64,000 nucleotides of DNA from Brevibacterium permense (GTDB taxonomy: Bacteria; Actinomycetota; Actinomycetes; Actinomycetales; Brevibacteriaceae): the NCBI RefSeq assembly GCF_025506275.1, contig NZ_QYCP01000082.1, positions 43,939-107,938 on the forward strand, given 5' to 3'. The notes below the pieces were generated by a model. That model did not search any database. It was given only the letters and a program-made list of their open reading frames with translations, and was not told the DNA's origin. Position 1 is the first letter of the stretch; the number at the start of each line of letters is the position of its first letter. This document shows positions 1 through 8,723 of this stretch, piece after piece. The translations under genes were made by a program, and so were the position numbers.

Positions 1-1111
1 CCTCCGTGTGATGAGTTCCCTTGGCCAATCGGGTCGCGGCATCCTCACCCAACAGCAGACCCACCTCGTCGCCGGTGAGCTGACGGTAGCCGATGGCCGC
101 CGACTCATCCGGGATGGCCGCGGAGAATCGGTCGGCATCCGGATCGTTGGCGATGATGAGTTCGGCACCGACCTCACGGGCCAGGGCAAAGGACTCATCG
201 AGCGCGCCGGCTTCCTCCGGGTTCGGGAAGGACACCGTCGGGAAGTTCGGATCCGGTGCCTGCTGGGAGGCCACCGGGTGGAGGCTTGTGAACCCGGTGC
301 GGGACAGGGCCGCCTCGGCGACTCCGGCACCGACACCATGCAGCGAGGTCAGCACGATCGAGAGATCCGACTCCGCCCGGACACCCAGATCGTCGATGCG
401 CGACAGATAGTCCTCGACGATCGACTCGTCGAGGTGCTCCCACCCGGACTCCGCACGCGGCACAGTCGCCACGGACTCGACTGCTGAGATCCTTCCGGCG
501 ATGAGCGCATCGGCCGGGCTGACGATCTGCGCTCCGGCACCCGCCTCGGCGTCGGCCTCGGATCCGATCGCCTGCAGCGGACGCTGTCCCAGGTAGACCT
601 TGTAGCCGTTGTCGGCTGGTGGATTGTGGCTGGCGGTGACCATGACCCCGGCATCGGCCCCGCGCAGCGACAGCGCGAAGGCCAGCAGCGGGGTCGGCAG
701 CTGCTCGGGCAGCTGAATCGCGACACCGCCGGCAGCGGTGATGACGGCGGCAGTGTCGGCGGCGAACTCCGCGGACTTGTACCGGGCGTCGCACCCGATG
801 ACGACTTGGAAGCCCTCACCGACAGTGTCTGCGAGGAAGGCGGCCAGTCCCGCGGCGGCACGGATGACGACGGCCCGGTTCATCCGGTTCGGGCCGGCGG
901 CGATCTCACCGCGCAGACCGGCCGTGCCGAAGACGAGGGGACCGGAGAACCGGTCCTCGAGATCGGCGACCGCCGCCTCGTCGCCGCCCTCGGCCTCGGC
1001 GAGGATGTGCTCCAAGGAGATGGCCGTCTGCGGATCGGGGTCGTCGGCGATCCAGGCGCGGACCACCTCGGCGTCGAATCCATTCGTAAAGCGGTCGGCT
1101 ACGCGGGTCAT
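1..1111 (-). CDS. Phosphohexomutase (phosphoglucomutase/phosphomannomutase family), C-terminus cut by window edge
   Basis: The minus-strand frame is open from an ATG at 1111 to the window edge, giving about 370 residues of a protein that is normally 540-580 aa. The ATG follows a good ribosome-binding site (AGGACCTCCT). Family marks visible on reading the frame are the phosphoserine loop TASHNP near residue 157 and the metal-binding loop DPDADR near residue 318. An FGTAGLRG motif near the N-terminus is typical of the long PGM2/PgcA-like branch. The enzyme moves phosphate between the 1 and 5/6 positions of sugar phosphates in the cytosol. It lies 61 bp downstream of purine nucleoside phosphorylase on the same strand, which suggests a co-transcribed salvage pair in which PNP makes (deoxy)ribose-1-phosphate and the mutase isomerises it. 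Substrate preference among hexose and pentose phosphates cannot be read from sequence. Confidence 0.9.
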   Translation of the reverse strand, partial: MTRVADRFTNGFDAEVVRAWIADDPDPQTAISLEHILAEAEGGDEAAVADLEDRFSGPLVFGTAGLRGEIAAGPNRMNRAVVIRAAAGLAAFLADTVGEGFQVVIGCDARYKSAEFAADTAAVITAAGGVAIQLPEQLPTPLLAFALSLRGADAGVMVTASHNPPADNGYKVYLGQRPLQAIGSEADAEAGAGAQIVSPADALIAGRISAVESVATVPRAESGWEHLDESIVEDYLSRIDDLGVRAESDLSIVLTSLHGVGAGVAEAALSRTGFTSLHPVASQQAPDPNFPTVSFPNPEEAGALDESFALAREVGAELIIANDPDADRFSAAIPDESAAIGYRQLTGDEVGLLLGEDAATRLAKGTHHTE

Positions 1112-1172
1112 AGGAGGTCCTTTGCGAATTCGCGGTGGCGGGGAGGGGGAGTGCGGAGTGGGGCTGGCCGTC

Positions 1173-1982
1173 TCAGAGCTTCGCGACGATGTCGGCGAGC
1201 AGACGGGAGATGCGCGGGGCGGCGGCGGCTCCGGCTTCGATGACCTCTGCATGGGAGAGCGGGGTCTCCTGGATGCCGGCGGCAAGGTTCGTCACCAGCG
1301 AAATTCCCATGAGTTCGAGCCCGGCCTGACGTGCGGCGATGGCCTCCAACGTCGTCGACATTCCCACCAGATCGGCACCGAGGATCCCGGCCATGCGCAC
1401 CTCGGCGGGGGTTTCGTAATGAGGTCCGCGGAACTGTGCGTACACGCCTTCGTCTAGCGTCGGGTCGATCTCCTTGGCGATGGCGCGCATCCGCGGGGAG
1501 TACAGATCGGTGAGGTCGACGAAGTTCGCGCCCTCGATCGGAGAGGTGCCGGTGAGATTGATGTGATCGGAGATGAGCACCGGAGTGCCGGGCCCCCAAT
1601 TGCGGTTGAGCCCGCCGCACCCGTTCGTCAGCACCAGCGATGAACAGCCGGCCGCAGCGGCGGTGCGCACACCGTGGGCGACTGCCCGGACACCCTTGCC
1701 CTCGTAGTAGTGGGTGCGCGATCCGAGGACGAGCGCATGCTTGCCGCTGGCTTCGATGCGCACCGTGCGCAACGTCGCACCGTGGCCCTCGACGGCGGGG
1801 GCGTGGAATCCCGGGACCTCCGCCGCGGAGATCTCGGCAACGGTCTCGCCGAGGAGGTCCGCCGCCCCACCCCAACCGGAGCCGAGGACGAGCGCGATGT
1901 CATGGGCTTCGATGCCCGCGTTCGCGTTGATGGTCGTGGCCGCGGCGTGCGCGGCGGCGGTAGGATCGCTTAAGTCAGTCAT
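1173..1982 (-). CDS. punA: Purine nucleoside phosphorylase, trimeric type
   Basis: The product is 269 aa. Recognisable motifs in order are the phosphate loop VLGSGWGG near the N-terminus, THYYEG, VLTNGCGGLN, the purine-binding stretch FRGPHYETPAEVRM, and VGMSTTLEAIAARQ followed by LVTNLAAG. Together these are diagnostic of the PNP/MTAP family (trimeric PunA type). The enzyme cleaves purine (deoxy)nucleosides with phosphate to a free base and (deoxy)ribose-1-phosphate. The ATG at 1982 (MTDLSD) was chosen because the upstream in-frame start at 2015 adds non-family residues and would run into the divergent gene's ribosome-binding site. Only 44 bp separate it from the divergent GNAT gene, so the promoters must overlap. 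The gene lies just upstream of the phosphohexomutase. Confidence 0.92.
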   Translation of the reverse strand: MTDLSDPTAAAHAAATTINANAGIEAHDIALVLGSGWGGAADLLGETVAEISAAEVPGFHAPAVEGHGATLRTVRIEASGKHALVLGSRTHYYEGKGVRAVAHGVRTAAAAGCSSLVLTNGCGGLNRNWGPGTPVLISDHINLTGTSPIEGANFVDLTDLYSPRMRAIAKEIDPTLDEGVYAQFRGPHYETPAEVRMAGILGADLVGMSTTLEAIAARQAGLELMGISLVTNLAAGIQETPLSHAEVIEAGAAAAPRISRLLADIVAKL

Positions 1983-2026
1983 GACGCCAAGATTATCAAG
2001 TTCCCCACCGCCCAAGGAGCGAGCAC

Positions 2027-3067
2027 ATGCCGATTCGAGAGCTGACCGACGGTGACGATCTGCGCCTGAATGAGGTGTTCGCCGACGCGACCACCCCGGC
2101 CGGTCATATGGCCAGGTCCCTGTTCCGTCCGTCCTCGGATTCGCCGTTGATCCGCTCCGTCATCGCCGAGGTGGTCCCCGATGTTCCGGTCGGAGCCGCC
2201 GCGATCGCCGAATCCCCGCTTCACCCCTACCGGGCGTGGGTCCACGTCGAGGTCGCCGCCGAGGAGCAGGGACATGGTCAAGGACGTGAACTCTTCGACG
2301 CAGTGTGCGCGGAGACGCGAGGAACCGCGCTCGAGGGCCTCGATCTGCGCGCCCGTGTGCACGCCGGGAGCCCGGGAGAGGGCTTCGCGCAGGCTCTCGG
2401 TTTCACCCCGCTGACGACGACCCGTGTGGTCAAGGTGGCCGCCGGTGCTCTGCCTCCGGCCGGCGGCGGTCGGGCCGAGGACCTCGAGATCGTTGCGACC
2501 GGTTCGGTGAAGCTGACGAAGGCGTTCCTCGCCTGGTACACCGCAGTCAACCGCGACGATGCCGTCGGCCCGCTGACCATCGGACAGGTGAACAACGTCT
2601 TCCTCTCCGAGGCAGCCGGAGCTCATGGTGCCGCACTGCTGAACGGCGCTGCCGGAACCGCCGAGGCGGGTGGACTCAGCGCCTTCGCCGTGTCGTATGC
2701 GCGGGAGGCCGATGAAACCGCCGGTGTTCTGCCCTCGGCCGGTGAACCGGGTGCCGGAGATACTGTCGGGGACGGCAGAGCCACCGTCGATCAGGTCGAC
2801 GAAGAACCGCCGACCGAGCTCATCCTCGGGTCGATGTTCGAGACTCGCGACGATGCCGCAGACACCACGGGTGAGGACTTCGCTGCGGCCGTCGCCGATG
2901 CTGAACTCCTTTTGGCCAGGCTGTCGGTCGACGCCGATGTCGTCATCGAAGTCACGAGCGGAATGCCCGTGATCTCCTCGCTCGCCGATCGACTGCTCGA
3001 CGCCGGAACCGCCACCGAGCTCTACCGCTACGAGACTCTCTCAGGACCGCCTTCCGACGTCAGCTGA
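2027..3067 (+). CDS. GNAT-superfamily acyltransferase-like protein
   Basis: This 346-aa protein has an excellent ribosome-binding site (AAGGAG) about 10 nt before its ATG. The first roughly 135 residues have GNAT character: an alpha-beta start (MPIRELTDGDDLRLNEVF), a V/H-rich beta strand (AWVHVEVAAEEQGHGQGREL) resembling the acetyl-CoA pyrophosphate loop, and a closing FAQALGFTPL segment. The C-terminal part has an Ala/Gly/Asp-rich stretch near residues 230-265 and no catalytic motif that I recognise, so it may be a degenerate second GNAT half. It is divergent from PNP, and its last 27 bp overlap the tail of the convergent EssC-like gene. The substrate is unknown. Confidence 0.7.
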   Translation: MPIRELTDGDDLRLNEVFADATTPAGHMARSLFRPSSDSPLIRSVIAEVVPDVPVGAAAIAESPLHPYRAWVHVEVAAEEQGHGQGRELFDAVCAETRGTALEGLDLRARVHAGSPGEGFAQALGFTPLTTTRVVKVAAGALPPAGGGRAEDLEIVATGSVKLTKAFLAWYTAVNRDDAVGPLTIGQVNNVFLSEAAGAHGAALLNGAAGTAEAGGLSAFAVSYAREADETAGVLPSAGEPGAGDTVGDGRATVDQVDEEPPTELILGSMFETRDDAADTTGEDFAAAVADAELLLARLSVDADVVIEVTSGMPVISSLADRLLDAGTATELYRYETLSGPPSDVS

Positions 3068-6000
3068 CTCAGGCTCGACTCCCGTTGGGCTGAAGAGGCG
3101 AACAGGGCGAGCCCGGTCCTCGGTGACGAACCAGCCCGTCCCCGGCAGCCCGTCGAGCGGGGCCTGTCGCAACACTCCGAGCCCGGTGAGATCTTGCCTG
3201 GTATGCGCACCGAGCACGAGCAGCGGTCCGAGACTCTGAGCTTTGGTCAGAGGGGAACCATAGCCGGGAGTGAACCGTGTCGGCACAGTGAGCACATGGA
3301 ATCGTCCGTCGAGCAGATCCCAGTCGACAGGATCTGAGGCCATGTGTGCATCGTCGTGCACAGAGACCCCGCCGAGGCGGGCAACATACGTCGCGAATCC
3401 GGTCTTGCCGCTCTGCGGAGAACCGCGAACGGTGAGAACCGAACCGTCTCGCCGGGGATCCCACACGACGGAGTCGCCGAAAGCGTCAACGCCTACCGGG
3501 ATGCAGCCCGGCATGCCGCCGCAGGGTTCTTCGCCCATGCCCACAAGTTGGTCAAGCCCCCGCCAGCATGGAGCGAATCCCTTTCGGGACTCCGGAATGC
3601 CGGGTGGTCCGCCGAGGATGCTCGTGCCCGTCCCGCACGTGGACGAATCGAATTGTGCCGCATCACCGGGTGCGAATTGCACATCGGCACCGTCCCCGCC
3701 GGCGGCCCGCGCGCGGGGACCGCGGATGACGGCGCGGAGATCCGGCCACGAACCGGCGAATCGCTGCCGGCTGAGCCCGACGCTCGTTCCGTCTTCGCCG
3801 GCCTCGGGCGGGAAGATGATCTGGGTGGCGAATCGAGAACTCCTGCTCGTCATATTCCGGCACCCGGCGAGCAGGAACACGAGATCCGATTCGGCACCAT
3901 GTCCGAGGAGAAGTTCGGCCCGTTCGGCCCAATAGTGGTCGAGCGAGTCGACGAACTCGGCCCAATTGCTGCAGACGATTAGGCTCGGTGGCTGTCGACT
4001 CTGCCTTGACCCGGTCGGGGAATCTGTGCTTTCACTGTCGCGCGAGAATCTGCTCGGGTCCCCACGGACAGCGAGATGGTCGAGAACCGCTTGAATCTGC
4101 CAGCCCGAGCTCAATCCGCAGCTGATCTCGGCCCAGTCGAGGACCGCGGCGATTCTGCCGATCGCGATGATCCGTCGGGTCGGAGCGGCCGCCCGTGCCA
4201 TGGTCGCAAGCACGGATTCCACGGTGTCCGGGCTACCGCCTGTGAGGATCGTGGAACCGTCCACGTCCGGGTCGAATGTCCACATCTGCTGCCGCTGCTG
4301 ACTGGGGACATCGATGATCCCCGTGACGGTCGGATCGAGTTCACCACTTGCCGTCACCGGTCCCGCAGAGGAAGAGGCGAGCTCTCCAGCAGAACGGGCC
4401 GGGCTTCCTGCCGCCCCGTCCGACATCTCTTCAGGTTCCGGCAAGGGAGGCAGCACCACCTGTCGATGAGCTGAAGCGTCCTCGGCCCTGGCGATGTCGT
4501 GAGCCGCGGCGATGATGTTGTCGACGTGAACGCCGTGGGCGCCGCAGGCCAGGGACGGAACCGGCCCCGGACCCCAGGAACGAACGCGAGGGCGGAGGGC
4601 CGCCTCGGTGTGGGCGTCATCTCCGAACGGAACCGCCACGCGGAACCGGGTGACGCTGATCCCGGAGTCCAGACAGGCGGCGCCAGGCTTGTCCGCGGGC
4701 AGGAACGCACCCGCCTCGGAGCCGATGACGTCGAAGGAATCGGTCTCATCGCGCACTCGCAGGCACACGCGAATGTTGATGTTCGCCTTCATCTGCCCGG
4801 TGACGACGCCCATCGGGCGCTGAGTGGCGAGAATGAGGTGGACGCCGAGAGACCGGCCGAGAGCTGTGAGGCGTTCGAGCAGGTCGGCGGCGCGAGGATG
4901 AGTGGCCATCAGCGCATGGAACTCGTCGATGACGACGACGAGTCGTGGGGGAGGGTCGGCAAGATCGGCGACATCGGCACACCCGTGGTCGGCCAGCAGC
5001 CGCTCCCGATGAGTGATCTCGGCACGCACGGATACGAGAGCGCGAAAGGCGAGACCGGAGTCGAAATCGTCGAGCACACTGTCGGTGTGCGGCAGATCCT
5101 GCAGCGGTGAGAACGTGGCCCCACCTTTGAAGTCGATGAGGACGAAACATAATCGCCGAGGCGGCTGTGCCAAGGCCATCGACAGCAGCCATGTCTGCAG
5201 GAGCAGGGATTTTCCGCTGCCCGTGGTGCCGGCGACGAGAGCGTGAGGACCGTCGGAGAACAGATCGATGCCGACCTCACCGTCGGTTCCGCGCCCGATC
5301 GGCACCGGCCCCGAGGCAGGAGACCGCCACCGCGCTCTGATGGCCTCGGGCGCATCGTCACAGAGCTCGCCGAGCCCATGGTCGGGCCAGGTGCGGGGGC
5401 CGGTTTCGGCTGAGCGGCCAGAGTGCAGAGTGACGAATCGCGCGGCCGGCATGAGAGTAGCGACGAGTGCCCGTCCTGGCACCGGGCCACCGGGCGCAGT
5501 CGAGGACGTGGTGCGTGCCTGCGCAAGAGAGCCCACCGTCAGCGAGACCGCAGAGCCGGCATGCGGGGCGCTGAGCGTGAGCACTGCGGGGTGAGACGCC
5601 TCGTCGAGGGTGATCGAGATGGGGTCGTCGATGCCGGCGTCTGGGCGTGACCCTGTCCCGACCGTGGTCGATGCGTGGTCGGCGGAGAACCGGGTGCCTG
5701 CCAATTCCGGCAGCAATGAGAGTTCGGAACTCGGTCGCCATCTGAATCGCCGGTCGGCCAACCAGGCGAAGGCCATGGTGCGCAGGACTGCGGGCGTTCC
5801 GCTGACGGTGACCGTGGTTGTACGCGGATCGATGCGGACCGGCATATCGGTGCAGACGATCCGACCGTCGACGTGGTCGATTCTGTCCTGCAAGCGTTCG
5901 TCGATGGTGAGGTCGCTGAAGACCGTCCCGAAACCCAGACACAGACCAGGGGAAGAGAAGATCATCTGACGGTGAGCCGTCTCCAGGCGCTTCAGCCTGG

Positions 6001-6811
6001 CCCGCGCCTCGGCCAACGCCTCGTCGCGGTCAAGTCGACATTGTGCGCTGTCGCGGGTGAAGCGTTTCTTCTCCACTAAGTAGGCGACCCACCCGGAGAG
6101 CGGGGCCGAGATGCTGAAGAGCAGGAACCACCACATTCCGGTGGCCACGGCCAGCACCACGCCGATGCCGACGGGGATGAGGAACGTCCACCACTGTGGG
6201 GGTCTGGCCGGCCGAGGATCGTCGATCGTCTTCGGGGCGATGTGGATGTCATGGCTGTGGTGCAGCGGCGGGGACCGGATCGGCGGAGCCGAACGGGGAA
6301 TAGAGGAAGAAGTGCCGGCTGAAGAACCGTATGACGGGACCGGTGCGAGCACAGTCGCCCCCAGAGCTACGGCGGGCCCAGGCCCCGTGGCATCGAGCCG
6401 CAGCGGCTGAGGGGCGCGGGAGATACTAGGGTCGATGATAGTCAGGCAATCGGGGTGGGGCAGTCGAGATAAGTGGGCCCGCCGTGGGTCGAGTGTCAGG
6501 GTGAATCCCGCATCCGGTCCTGCAAGGACGGATACGCTCGTCTGTGCGGAGTCGGCACAGTCGTCGGTGGTGCGCAGAACATTCGCTCCAACAACGGTGA
6601 TGGGATTGAGTCCCTGCCATTGACCCCAGCTGATCGACTCGATTCTGTGGTTGTCGAGCCGGTTGCCCACGACCAAGTCCTGCGAAGTCAGTTCCGCTCC
6701 GAGGGCAGAACGGAAGACGTCGAAGGCCGGTTGGGCTGATTCGGCTTCGATGCTCATGCTTGTGACGGCTCCGTTCGTCCCAATGCGGTGGATGAGCCCC
6801 AGGGTTCTCAT
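3041..6811 (-). CDS. EssC/EccC-like FtsK-SpoIIIE ATPase with FHA-like N-terminus
   Basis: The protein is about 1,256 aa. Residues about 95-145 resemble a divergent FHA fold (VLAGPDAGFTLTL, AHLSRLPHPD, DPSISRAP). A Pro/Ser-rich linker follows, then a membrane hairpin around 210-255 (two hydrophobic segments from WWTFLIPVGIG). The main P-loop NTPase has Walker A GTTGSGKS near 529 and Walker B LVVVIDEF near 629, with ILATQRP after it. The C-terminal half holds a degenerate P-loop-like segment (ILTGGSPDTVES) and a last one (RGSPQSGKTGF near 1,129). This tandem layout is that of type VII secretion EssC/EccC motors. No WXG100, EccB, EccD or EssB gene is in the window; the neighbour is a Tad operon. 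The start is ATG 6811, with GTG 6817 as an alternative. Partner and substrate are unknown. Confidence 0.85.
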   Translation of the reverse strand: MRTLGLIHRIGTNGAVTSMSIEAESAQPAFDVFRSALGAELTSQDLVVGNRLDNHRIESISWGQWQGLNPITVVGANVLRTTDDCADSAQTSVSVLAGPDAGFTLTLDPRRAHLSRLPHPDCLTIIDPSISRAPQPLRLDATGPGPAVALGATVLAPVPSYGSSAGTSSSIPRSAPPIRSPPLHHSHDIHIAPKTIDDPRPARPPQWWTFLIPVGIGVVLAVATGMWWFLLFSISAPLSGWVAYLVEKKRFTRDSAQCRLDRDEALAEARARLKRLETAHRQMIFSSPGLCLGFGTVFSDLTIDERLQDRIDHVDGRIVCTDMPVRIDPRTTTVTVSGTPAVLRTMAFAWLADRRFRWRPSSELSLLPELAGTRFSADHASTTVGTGSRPDAGIDDPISITLDEASHPAVLTLSAPHAGSAVSLTVGSLAQARTTSSTAPGGPVPGRALVATLMPAARFVTLHSGRSAETGPRTWPDHGLGELCDDAPEAIRARWRSPASGPVPIGRGTDGEVGIDLFSDGPHALVAGTTGSGKSLLLQTWLLSMALAQPPRRLCFVLIDFKGGATFSPLQDLPHTDSVLDDFDSGLAFRALVSVRAEITHRERLLADHGCADVADLADPPPRLVVVIDEFHALMATHPRAADLLERLTALGRSLGVHLILATQRPMGVVTGQMKANINIRVCLRVRDETDSFDVIGSEAGAFLPADKPGAACLDSGISVTRFRVAVPFGDDAHTEAALRPRVRSWGPGPVPSLACGAHGVHVDNIIAAAHDIARAEDASAHRQVVLPPLPEPEEMSDGAAGSPARSAGELASSSAGPVTASGELDPTVTGIIDVPSQQRQQMWTFDPDVDGSTILTGGSPDTVESVLATMARAAAPTRRIIAIGRIAAVLDWAEISCGLSSGWQIQAVLDHLAVRGDPSRFSRDSESTDSPTGSRQSRQPPSLIVCSNWAEFVDSLDHYWAERAELLLGHGAESDLVFLLAGCRNMTSRSSRFATQIIFPPEAGEDGTSVGLSRQRFAGSWPDLRAVIRGPRARAAGGDGADVQFAPGDAAQFDSSTCGTGTSILGGPPGIPESRKGFAPCWRGLDQLVGMGEEPCGGMPGCIPVGVDAFGDSVVWDPRRDGSVLTVRGSPQSGKTGFATYVARLGGVSVHDDAHMASDPVDWDLLDGRFHVLTVPTRFTPGYGSPLTKAQSLGPLLVLGAHTRQDLTGLGVLRQAPLDGLPGTGWFVTEDRARPVRLFSPTGVEPESADVGRRS

Positions 6812-6957
6812 ACCCACAGACTCACCGCGGACGCATGGCTAGGGCAAGAGCGAGAAAGCGCCATGTGGATACGGTTTGGGCATCTACAGCCTCAGGATGC
6901 GTGAGTGGAGCCTGTGCCCACAGGAATCGGCGTCGAAGTGGAGACGACTCGGGTTGA

Positions 6958-7443
6958 TCAGTCGAGGCGCAGGGCACCCCGGGCATAAGCGGTGGCGTGG
7001 AGGTCGACGAGGCCGGGCACGAACGGTGAGAGCAGAGCCGGAGAATAGCGGGCCTCGATGCGGATGCGCACCGAATGCATCCCATCCGCATCGGCACTCA
7101 ACCGCAGATTGCCCATGTCCTTCGGAGTCGGCACCGCGTCGAGGTACCGTCCGGCGGCGCGTTTGGCCGCCGGAGGCGAGAACACGAGACCGGGGTCGTC
7201 ACCGGGAGCCGGTTCGAACGAGTCCGAGGCCGCCAGCGCCGCAGAATCGGCCAGCCCCTGCAGCTCTCGGCGGGCCATGTGCAGGTCGGTCAGGGCCGCG
7301 ATGAGGAAGGCCAGCAGCAAGGCGATGACGACGAAGCCGATGGCCAGCGGCGTGATCGACCCGGCATCCGAATCATGATCCGATTTGCGGCCGATCTGCG
7401 ATTCGCGTCCCCGTTCACAGCGGTGCTCTCCCGTGGTCGGCAT
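6958..7443 (-). CDS. TadG-like pilus-assembly/pseudopilin protein (Rv3654c-type)
   Basis: The product is 161 aa. A polar, His/Arg-rich N-terminus is followed by one hydrophobic helix (ITPLAIGFVVIALLLAFLIA, residues about 34-53) and by LADSAALAASDSF. That arrangement is the TadE/TadG 'Flp pilus assembly' pattern of a prepilin-like helix followed by a membrane-proximal Ala/Asp helix. The ATG at 7443 lies just after the TGA of the preceding tadE-like gene (7445-7447), indicating translational coupling. The gene is the last one of the cpaF-led Tad operon. It is expected to sit in the membrane with the C-terminus outside, as a minor pilin or assembly factor. The role comes from family and context only. 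Confidence 0.75.
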   Translation of the reverse strand: MPTTGEHRCERGRESQIGRKSDHDSDAGSITPLAIGFVVIALLLAFLIAALTDLHMARRELQGLADSAALAASDSFEPAPGDDPGLVFSPPAAKRAAGRYLDAVPTPKDMGNLRLSADADGMHSVRIRIEARYSPALLSPFVPGLVDLHATAYARGALRLD

Positions 7444-7444
7444 A

Positions 7445-7894
7445 TCACTGAAGTCCTGTGGCGACGACGTCGGTGTGGTTTGCGCGCAATGTGATGTGCG
7501 GTGACCGGTCGGAGCCGAAGAGGAGCGGGAACCCGGGTAGTGACACTTTCGTCTCGACTCGTGCAGTGACGAGAGAGCCGGCCTGTCCACAGGGTCCGGC
7601 GCATGAGTAGGTGATGGAAGTCGGCGCATCCCGCAGCCCGAAGTCCGCGAAATGCATCTTCGCGACGGCATGGGCGCGAGCCTCCGAGGGGGTCGCGTCG
7701 CGGGCGGCGATACGTGAGGCCGACATCGCCGCCGAGGTGGTCGCATAGCTGGCCGCCTGCAGTTGGGAGAGGGTGAGCATGAGGTAGATGACCGGGATAA
7801 GCAGGACGATGGAGGCGAAGATGAACTCGATGACCGCCGTTCCTTCGTCTCCGTCGTCGGTCGCGATTCCCTGAACGAACTCGGGTTCAGTCAC
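7445..7894 (-). CDS. TadE-family pseudopilin
   Basis: The product is 149 aa. After a short acidic N-terminus comes a prepilin-like segment, EGTAVIEFIFASIVLLIPVIY. It has the G/E/F pattern expected around a type IV prepilin cleavage site, with Glu at +5 relative to Thr. The helix is followed by a small mixed alpha/beta domain. A CAGPCG pair in the C-terminal half could form a disulphide outside the membrane. TadE proteins are minor pseudopilins of Tad/Flp pili. Its start overlaps the end of the preceding tadE-like gene by 8 bp, and its stop is coupled to the tadG-like gene. Confidence 0.8.
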   Translation of the reverse strand: MTEPEFVQGIATDDGDEGTAVIEFIFASIVLLIPVIYLMLTLSQLQAASYATTSAAMSASRIAARDATPSEARAHAVAKMHFADFGLRDAPTSITYSCAGPCGQAGSLVTARVETKVSLPGFPLLFGSDRSPHITLRANHTDVVATGLQ

Positions 7895-8285
7895 GGTCGA
7901 TGTCCTCGACGATGGATCGTCCGCGCAGGTCCCAGACCTCGGCGGGTCCCCACAGTCCGAGGACCGGGAGCGGGGTCGTCACCCTCACCTCGACGATCTC
8001 GACAGTTCCGCGCTGTGACGTCGAGACTGTGACCTTCTGGGCATAGCGCTCGCCCACGGACACTCGGATGAGGTCGCGGGTGAGCTTCTGCCCGTCGCGC
8101 GGAGTCTGATCGGCCAGGCTCGCCTGCCTCGCCCCTGCGATGGCGGAGTCGATGACAGTGTTGCGGACGTGGATGACGAGACCGATCTGCAGGGCGCCGG
8201 CCAGGATGAGGGCCAGCAGCGAGGCGATGAGGACGAACTCGGCGACAGCGGATCCCGAATCGCTGTGCTCGCCTGTCTCCGTCAT
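7887..8285 (-). CDS. TadE-family pseudopilin (second paralogue)
   Basis: This product is 132 aa from the ATG at 8285. That start was preferred over an upstream in-frame start at 8336 because GGAGGAAGG lies about 10 nt in front of it. The N-terminal segment SGSAVAEFVLIASLLALILA is a classic TadE prepilin-like helix with Glu at position +5. The following domain (TVSTSQRGTVEIVEVRVT) is beta-rich. It is a minor pseudopilin candidate of the Tad system. It overlaps the next tadE gene by 8 bp and lies 58 bp after the pilin candidate. Confidence 0.82.
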   Translation of the reverse strand: MTETGEHSDSGSAVAEFVLIASLLALILAGALQIGLVIHVRNTVIDSAIAGARQASLADQTPRDGQKLTRDLIRVSVGERYAQKVTVSTSQRGTVEIVEVRVTTPLPVLGLWGPAEVWDLRGRSIVEDIDRD

Positions 8286-8343
8286 CGAGGCAACCTTCCT
8301 CCGACTTCCCGGTAGTGTCTCGTCGCCACTGGTCACAGCTGGT

Positions 8344-8622
8344 TCACCCGGCCCCGCGGACCTTGTTCATCGCGTCTTGGAACATCGAGGTGAAGGCCTC
8401 GCCTGCCAGTGCCCACAATGCGACCACCAACCCCGCAGTCATCAGGGTGATGAGGACCCAGCCGGGAACGTCACCGCGATCGGGACGGTCGACATCGGCG
8501 GTGAGATTCGCATCGATGTCGGTCTCGGCCGCCTCGGTGATGGTGGTTCGACCTCGCGGAGGAGGACCCGGGATGAGCCCGAGCACGAGCGGGATCAGGC
8601 GGTAGGTGAACTGGCGGAACAT
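8344..8622 (-). CDS. Small single-helix membrane protein, Flp-pilin candidate
   Basis: The product is 92 aa with a strong ribosome-binding site (GAAGGAG) before ATG 8622. A basic/proline-rich N-terminal half leads into DRGDVPGWVLITLMTAGL, one hydrophobic helix, then FTSMFQDAMNKVRGAG. The position between tadC and tadE is where actinobacterial Tad loci usually encode the major Flp pilin. The helix lacks the usual G-[ATS]-x-x-E-Y signature, however: the residues after Gly are DVPGW, with no Glu at +5. It could therefore be a divergent Flp pilin or an accessory small membrane protein. The call rests on operon position and single-helix topology. Confidence 0.5.
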   Translation of the reverse strand: MFRQFTYRLIPLVLGLIPGPPPRGRTTITEAAETDIDANLTADVDRPDRGDVPGWVLITLMTAGLVVALWALAGEAFTSMFQDAMNKVRGAG

Positions 8623-8723
8623 CGTGTCTCCTTCATCGGCGAGGTCGAGGTTTCGACCCGCGTGGTCGGTGGGGCGGGACTGGCTGTGGGAACGGGTTTG
8701 GTCGGTGGTGCGGAGTGCGGTCG

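Noticed and set aside
3041..6811. A complete type VII secretion locus
   Set aside because: Only the EssC/EccC-like ATPase is present; no WXG100, EccB, EccD, EccE, mycosin or EssA/B-like gene was found nearby.
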